Shown piece after piece: positions 7,735 to 10,686 of a DNA stretch of 10,686 nucleotides. The stretch is taken from NCBI GenBank assembly GCA_934589665.1, contig CAKTOJ010000056.1, positions 1-10,686 of the forward strand, read 5' to 3'. This DNA is from an uncultured Oscillospiraceae bacterium (lineage in GTDB: Bacteria > Bacillota > Clostridia > Oscillospirales > Oscillospiraceae). A program made the translations under genes and the position numbers. The notes beneath the pieces were generated by a model. It ran no database searches. It was not told where the DNA came from and worked only from the letters and a program-made list of their open reading frames with translations. Within the stretch, counting starts at the first letter, position 1, and each line of letters starts with the position of its first letter.

Positions 7735-7763
7735 ATTATAACAGAAATAAAGAAAGAAAGCAA
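7735..7763 (-). promoter_or_regulatory. Probable dnaA promoter
   Basis: On the minus strand a perfect -10 TATAAT (7740-7735) lies 17 bases from TTGCTT (7763-7758), a moderate -35 (first three bases match). Transcription would begin near 7728, giving a leader of about 65 bases before the TTG start of dnaA. Confidence 0.65.
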
Positions 7764-7811
7764 GATATTTAAGGCATTTTATATTTAGAATATGTATAAT
7801 GGATTGCGTTC

Positions 7812-7833
7812 AAAACACAAGAAAAACACAAGA
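7812..7833 (+). repeat. Perfect 11-base tandem repeat upstream of the rpmH promoter
   Basis: AAAACACAAGA occurs twice back to back (7812-7822 and 7823-7833). It ends 8 bases before the rpmH -35. One copy spans about one helical turn, so the two copies present the same face of DNA. The position and A-richness suit an RNA polymerase UP element or an activator site. The CACA cores recall DnaA boxes, but each copy differs from the consensus at about three positions. Confidence 0.8.
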
Positions 7834-7841
7834 TTTTGTAG

Positions 7842-7870
7842 TTGACAGAAAAAGAGTGGTTTTGTATAAT
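7842..7870 (+). promoter_or_regulatory. Consensus housekeeping promoter of the rpmH operon
   Basis: TTGACA (7842-7847) and TATAAT (7865-7870) match the SigA consensus exactly, with an optimal 17-base spacer. Transcription should start near 7877. This predicts very strong expression, as expected for a ribosomal protein gene. The rnpA, yidD, yidC and possibly khpB genes probably depend on it too, since no comparable promoter is seen between them. Confidence 0.93.
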
Positions 7871-7877
7871 ATTCTCT

Positions 7878-7963
7878 GCGTTGCGTGACGCAGCGCGTAA
7901 GATCAGCTACTGCGGCGATGAAAAAAATTTCACCGTCGTCGAGTAAGAGCGGTCATTGGCCGC
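7878..7963 (+). promoter_or_regulatory. Structured 5' leader of rpmH
   Basis: The predicted transcript has about 115 bases before the rpmH ATG. A hairpin sits at its very 5' end: GCGTTGCG (7878-7885) pairs with CGCAGCGC (7889-7896), loop TGA. A second stem pairs 7912-7923 with 7928-7939 around AAAA, with two G-T pairs and one mismatch. A short third stem is GCGG (7949-7952) with CCGC (7960-7963). The leader is longer than simple translation needs. I do not recognise it as a known leader family; the stems are visible, their function is not. Confidence 0.45.
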
Positions 7964-7991
7964 CGGCAAAATTTTTAGGAGGTGTAACGCA

Positions 7992-8132
7992 ATGGCTACT
8001 TCTCGTACCTATCAGCCCAAGAAGCTTCAGCGCTCCAAGGAACACGGCTTCCGCAAGAGAATGGCAACCGCCAATGGCCGTAAGGTCCTGGCCCGCCGCC
8101 GCGCAAGAGGCCGCGCCCGCCTGACTCATTGA
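7992..8132 (+). CDS. rpmH: 50S ribosomal protein L34
   Basis: L34 is a small, very basic protein of the large ribosomal subunit that binds 23S rRNA. The 46 residues begin [20 protein letters not shown] and contain the family core [27 protein letters not shown] (from residue 18); 17 of 46 residues are Arg or Lys. The ATG at 7992-7994 follows a near-perfect AGGAGGTG at 7977-7984. It is the first gene after the consensus promoter and, as in most bacteria, is followed by rnpA. A 131-base spacer with two inverted repeats separates them, longer than the usual rpmH-rnpA gap. Confidence 0.97.
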   Translation: MATSRTYQPKKLQRSKEHGFRKRMATANGRKVLARRRARGRARLTH

Positions 8133-8165
8133 GAGAGCCAATGGCGCATCGCATAGAGTAACACG

Positions 8166-8198
8166 AGGGACGGACGATGAGGTAATATCGCCGTCCCT
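8166..8198 (+). promoter_or_regulatory. Stable inverted repeat in the rpmH-rnpA spacer
   Basis: AGGGACGG (8166-8173) pairs perfectly with CCGTCCCT (8191-8198), and inside it CGAT (8175-8178) pairs with ATCG (8187-8190), leaving an 8-base loop and one bulged A. No T-run follows (TTGGAGG), so it is not a standard terminator. It could set the ratio of L34 to RnpA by partial termination or by acting as a processing or 3'-end-stabilising stem. Confidence 0.6.
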
Positions 8199-8213
8199 TG
8201 GAGGCTATTGCCT

Positions 8214-8238
8214 GAAAATGAAAAAATTCATCATTTTC
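8214..8238 (+). promoter_or_regulatory. AT-rich hairpin just upstream of rnpA
   Basis: GAAAATGA (8214-8221) is complementary to TCATTTTC (8231-8238) with a 9-base loop. It ends 12 bases before the rnpA SD. It is weak because it is nearly all A-T, and it lacks a downstream T-tract; its role is unknown. Confidence 0.4.
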
Positions 8239-8263
8239 TGACAAAATTGCAGGAGAGAGCACT

Positions 8264-8608
8264 GTGAAGAAAACCACGACCGTAAAGGAAAATTACGAGT
8301 TCCGCCGGATCTATGCAAAGGGAAAATCCGGTGTTTCGCCGTACCTTGTGGTCTATGTGCGCCCTAACCGACGCGGGCATAACCGCCTTGGCGTGACTGT
8401 GAGTACTAAGATCGGACATGCCGTGGTGCGCAACCGTGTGCGCCGCCAGCTGAGGGAGATCTTCCGGCTCAATCAGGATAAGCTCACACAGGGCTACGAT
8501 ATGATCGTTGTGGCGCGCACGCGCGCCGTACATGCGGAATACCGTGAGATCGACCGTGCGTTTTTACGGACGTGCGGGAAGCTCGGCCTTATGGAAAAAA
8601 AGGCATGA
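8264..8608 (+). CDS. rnpA: Ribonuclease P protein component
   Basis: RnpA is the protein cofactor of RNase P; it binds the catalytic RNA and helps hold the pre-tRNA 5' leader. The 114-residue length is typical. The N-terminal [16 protein letters not shown] (7-22), the strand [15 protein letters not shown] (40-54) and the RNA-binding RNR motif [10 protein letters not shown] (56-65) are all present, followed by the usual YDMIVVAR strand (78-85). Translation starts at GTG 8264-8266, with AGGAG at 8251-8255. The stop TGA overlaps the yidD start as ATGA, so yidD is coupled to it. The protein is strongly basic, as the family is. Confidence 0.97.
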   Translation: MKKTTTVKENYEFRRIYAKGKSGVSPYLVVYVRPNRRGHNRLGVTVSTKIGHAVVRNRVRRQLREIFRLNQDKLTQGYDMIVVARTRAVHAEYREIDRAFLRTCGKLGLMEKKA

Positions 8609-8820
8609 AGCGTATTCTGCTCGCCCTTATACGGTTTTACCGGAAAAATATCTCTCCCCTGCGCCCTCCCTGCTGCCGCTTTATCCCTACCTGCTCACAG
8701 TATGCCCTTGAGGCAATCGAAAAGTACGGTGCGGTCAAAGGCGGCTGGCTGACGTTCAATCGTCTGATGCGATGTCATCCCTTTTACAGGGGTGGAAAGA
8801 TCTATGACCCTGTTCCCTGA
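8605..8820 (+). CDS. yidD: Membrane protein insertion efficiency factor YidD
   Basis: YidD is a small membrane-associated protein that improves YidC-dependent insertion; it is almost always encoded between rnpA and yidC, as here. The 71 residues begin with a hydrophobic/amphipathic helix [19 protein letters not shown] and carry the family block [18 protein letters not shown] (21-38), [20 protein letters not shown] (45-64) and the terminal DPVP. Conserved cysteines are C24, C30 and C57. The ATG at 8605-8607 overlaps the rnpA stop (ATGA). A GTG at 8572 in the same frame would add 11 residues but lies deep inside rnpA and breaks the family start. Its stop codon lies inside a perfect 7-base inverted repeat that leads into the yidC leader. 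Confidence 0.95.
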   Translation: MKRILLALIRFYRKNISPLRPPCCRFIPTCSQYALEAIEKYGAVKGGWLTFNRLMRCHPFYRGGKIYDPVP

Positions 8821-8867
8821 GAGGGAACGAGATCTCCGTTCCGTAAACGGAAGAAAAAATACGGAGG
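8812..8867 (+). promoter_or_regulatory. yidD-yidC junction: four-segment pairing switch over the yidC SD
   Basis: Segment 1, GTTCCCT (8812-8818), pairs with segment 2, AGGGAAC (8822-8828), across the yidD stop codon. Segment 2, GGAACG (8824-8829), can instead pair with segment 3, CGTTCC (8837-8842). Segment 3 can also pair downstream: TCTCCGT (8833-8839) with ACGGAGG (8861-8867, the yidC SD), enclosing TCCG (8840-8843) with CGGA (8848-8851). Pairings 1:2 plus 3:4 would hide the SD, while 2:3 would expose it. All complementarity is read directly; only the switching behaviour is inferred. Confidence 0.55.
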
Positions 8868-8876
8868 ACACAAAAG

Positions 8877-10031
8877 ATGTTTTCAACGATCGGATACTAT
8901 ATTTGTATCCCCTTCGCGTGGCTGCTCCGCACCCTTTATGAGCTGACAATGTCCTACGGCTGGGCGCTGGTGCTCTTCACGGTGGTGGTCAAGCTCGTGC
9001 TGCTTCCCTTCCAGATCAAGTCGAAGAAGAGCATGATGCGCATGAGCCGCTTTCAGCCGATGATCAAGGAGATCCAGACACGCTACGCAAAGAATCCCGA
9101 GAAGATGAACGAAGAGCTCCAGCGGCTTTACGCTGAGGAGAATGTGAACCCCATGAGCGGCTGCCTGTGGAGTTTCCTTCCCTTCCCCATCCTCATTGCG
9201 CTCTATTCCATCATCCGTCAGCCCATCACTCGCTTCATGATGCTCACGAACGAGGCGATGCAGACGGTGTATGACGCCGTTGTTGCCGCTGGCGCCGATA
9301 TCTCCTCAATCGCCATGATGAAGGAGGGCGCGGCGATTCTCAAGGATGGCGTCGTTCAGCTCCAGCCCTACGGCCAGATCTCTCTGGTGAAGCTGGCGCA
9401 GGAGCTCGGCGTTGCACTGCCTGACGGCTGGATTAACATGGACTTCAGCTTCCTCGGCATGGACCTCACTGCGATCCCAAGGGATGTGGTCGGCCAGATT
9501 ACCACTGGCGGCTGGGCCGTAATCGGTGTGCTGCTTATTCCCATTCTTTCCGGCGTGATGAGCTTCTGGCAGTCCAAGATTTCCATGGCTGCGACGCCTG
9601 CGGCATCCGATCCGAGTGATCCCACCGCGCGTTCGAGCCGCATGATGATGTGGATGATGCCGCTCATGTCACTGTGGATCGGTTTTACGCTGCCGGCCTC
9701 CCTGGGCGTGTACTGGATTGCTAACAGCATCCTGATGCTCGTGCAGGAGAAGGTTCTCAACCAGTATTTTAAAAAGAGCATGGCTGCTGAGGATGAGGCA
9801 CGTGAAAAGGCCCGCATGGAGGACCGTCTCCGCCGCATGGAGGAGGCCCGTGTGGCCCAGCAGCAGCGCGAGGCGGAAAAGAAGAGCCTGAAGGAAAAGC
9901 AGAGGGCCGCACAGGCCGCAAAAGCTGCCAAGGCCGAAAAGGCTAAGCGCGCCACCACGGAAGCGGGGCGCGTGGGCGACCGTCCTTATGCAAGAGGGCG
10001 TTCGTTCAACCCTGACCATTACGGAGAATAA
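8877..10031 (+). CDS. yidC: YidC/Oxa1 family membrane protein insertase
   Basis: YidC inserts and folds membrane proteins, alone or with SecYEG. An N-terminal hydrophobic segment (about 4-20) precedes the five-helix core. TM1 is GWALVLFTVVVKLVLLPF (28-45), where K39 takes the place of the groove arginine of B. subtilis SpoIIIJ. A charged cytoplasmic hairpin follows (about 48-92), then NPMSGCLWSFLPFPILIALY (91-110, TM2), GWAVIGVLLIPILSGVMSF (212-230, TM3) and MMMWMMPLMSLWIGFTLPAS with LGVYWIANSILMLVQ (256-290, TM4-5). No lipobox is evident, unlike Bacillus YidC. The 384 residues exceed the roughly 260-290 of Bacillus because of a longer TM2-TM3 loop (about 118-210) and a Lys/Glu/Ala-rich C-terminal tail (about 300-384) likely to touch ribosomes. 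The ATG at 8877-8879 has GGAGG 9 bases upstream. Confidence 0.96.
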   Translation: MFSTIGYYICIPFAWLLRTLYELTMSYGWALVLFTVVVKLVLLPFQIKSKKSMMRMSRFQPMIKEIQTRYAKNPEKMNEELQRLYAEENVNPMSGCLWSFLPFPILIALYSIIRQPITRFMMLTNEAMQTVYDAVVAAGADISSIAMMKEGAAILKDGVVQLQPYGQISLVKLAQELGVALPDGWINMDFSFLGMDLTAIPRDVVGQITTGGWAVIGVLLIPILSGVMSFWQSKISMAATPAASDPSDPTARSSRMMMWMMPLMSLWIGFTLPASLGVYWIANSILMLVQEKVLNQYFKKSMAAEDEAREKARMEDRLRRMEEARVAQQQREAEKKSLKEKQRAAQAAKAAKAEKAKRATTEAGRVGDRPYARGRSFNPDHYGE

Positions 10032-10052
10032 CTGAAGAAGGAGCTTGTCTAT

Positions 10053-10686
10053 ATGATCAAGTTTATTGATATGACTGGCAAGACCGAGGATGAAGCGATC
10101 CAGCGTGCGCTCAGCCAGCTCGGCATGGACCGCGATGATGTGTCCGTCGAGATCCTTGAACGCGCGAAGTCCGGTTTCCTCGGTATCGGCGGTTCGCCGG
10201 CAACGGTTCGCGTAAGCTATGACGACGGTCAGCCGGAGCCCAAGCCTGAGGCGAAGAAGCCTGAGTCCAAGGCAGAGTCCAAGCCCGCAGCGCCCAAGGT
10301 GGCCAAGCCGCTTTACTGCCCCGAGGTGCTGCAAAAGGAAGTGCGTGCAAAGGAAAAGCAGGAGCGCGAGAGCAGACATTCTGAGCGCAAGGCGGAGCCG
10401 AAGGCAGAAAAGACCGTGCGCGAGCCGGTTGTGCTGGGCGAGGAAGTCCACGATGAGAAGAGCGAGCAGATCCGCACCTTCCTCAAGGGCCTGCTTGAGC
10501 ATATGGATTCCGCGGCTGAGATCAAGGTCTATGAGACAGAGAAAGGCCGCTATAAGGTCATTCTGGAGGGCGAGAAGCTCGGCGCGCTCATTGGCCGCCG
10601 CGGCGAGACACTCGACGCCATTCAGCAGCTGACGAACTATTCCATCAACCGCGGCGGCGAGAGCAAGCGCGCCCGCGTGCAGATCG
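10053..10686 (+). CDS. khpB: RNA-binding protein KhpB/Jag (SpoIIIJ-associated), 5' part
   Basis: KhpB (Jag, EloR) is an RNA-binding protein encoded directly after yidC in Firmicutes; in streptococci it pairs with KhpA and affects cell elongation and division. The first 211 codons are present. The Jag_N domain covers about 1-55 (EDEAIQRALSQLGMDRDDV, VEILERAKSGFLGIG). A Lys/Glu/Pro-rich linker (about 60-130) follows. A KH domain starts near 135, with the GxxG loop GRRG at 181-184 and TLDAIQQL after it. The C-terminal R3H domain expected in the family lies beyond the window. The ATG at 10053-10055 has AAGGAG 9 bases upstream. It starts 21 bases after yidC, so the two are surely one operon. Confidence 0.95.
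   Translation, partial: MIKFIDMTGKTEDEAIQRALSQLGMDRDDVSVEILERAKSGFLGIGGSPATVRVSYDDGQPEPKPEAKKPESKAESKPAAPKVAKPLYCPEVLQKEVRAKEKQERESRHSERKAEPKAEKTVREPVVLGEEVHDEKSEQIRTFLKGLLEHMDSAAEIKVYETEKGRYKVILEGEKLGALIGRRGETLDAIQQLTNYSINRGGESKRARVQI

Larger units (their letters stand above)
7664..7991. other. Divergent dnaA/rpmH control region (328 bases without a gene)
   Basis: This spacer separates the leftward replication cluster from the rightward rpmH operon. It holds the dnaA leader and promoter (7664-7763), an AT-rich stretch (about 7731-7800) that includes a lone TATAAT on the plus strand (7795-7800) without a good -35, an 11-base tandem repeat (7812-7833), the rpmH promoter (7842-7870) and a structured rpmH leader (7871-7991). 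I found no sequence matching the DnaA box with fewer than about three mismatches, so the box-bearing part of the origin seems to be on the other side of dnaA. Confidence 0.75.

Noticed and set aside
7795..7800. TATAAT on the plus strand as a second rpmH promoter
   Set aside because: The hexamer 17 bases upstream (AGGCAT) does not resemble a -35 and the extended -10 TG is not correctly spaced.
7885..8124. Open frame overlapping rpmH in another frame, including a possible ATG at 7918
   Set aside because: An overlapping rpmH frame is known for rnpA in Thermus, so I considered it. There is no SD before 7918, the product has no recognisable motif, and rnpA is present intact downstream.
7951..8143. 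Long-range pairing between CATTGGC in the rpmH leader and GCCAATG in rpmH or just after it
   Set aside because: Only 7 bases, with two possible partners; not enough to claim.
1..10686. Search for mobile elements, phage genes, CRISPR repeats, tRNA/rRNA or a defence system
   Set aside because: Every stretch is accounted for by conserved origin-region housekeeping genes and short spacers; no transposase, integrase, repeat array or tRNA-like fold was seen.

Overview
This window is the replication-origin neighbourhood of a low-GC-lineage (Firmicutes/Bacillota) chromosome. Gene order, spacing and protein signatures match the classic Bacillus/Clostridia oriC block. The coding DNA is GC-rich (many GGC/CGC/CTG codons) while the spacers are AT-rich. 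GyrB details such as LPLWGK and the clostridial style of YidC suggest a gut-type member of class Clostridia, perhaps Oscillospirales/Ruminococcaceae. That placement is inference; no rRNA is present to confirm it.

Layout. Two divergent gene clusters share one spacer (7664-7991). Leftwards on the minus strand run dnaA, the putative oriC spacer, dnaN, yaaA, recF, remB, gyrB and gyrA (5' part only; it leaves the window at base 1). Rightwards on the plus strand run rpmH, rnpA, yidD, yidC and khpB/jag (5' part only; it leaves the window at base 10686). Every gene therefore points away from the origin, in the direction of the two expected forks.

How the genes work together. DnaA binds boxes clustered just downstream of its own gene (6193-6339) and opens the adjacent AT-rich DNA. 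DnaN is the sliding clamp, RecF works at gaps and stalled forks, and GyrA/GyrB remove supercoils ahead of the forks. YaaA (S4 domain) and RemB (DUF370) are the two small conserved companions of this cluster. The rightward operon combines translation and envelope biogenesis: L34, the RNase P protein, the membrane-insertion factors YidD and YidC, and the RNA-binding protein KhpB.

Regulatory DNA is the most informative part. There is a perfect-consensus promoter for rpmH and a good -10 for dnaA. Three leaders have base-pairing that could control translation: the gyrB leader (a long hairpin whose 3' arm can also pair with the gyrB Shine-Dalgarno, SD), the rpmH leader, and the yidD-yidC junction (four mutually exclusive pairing segments, the last containing the yidC SD). 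I saw no mobile element, CRISPR array, tRNA, rRNA or convincing Rho-independent terminator. No novel protein system is present; the gene content is housekeeping and the unusual signals are RNA-level.
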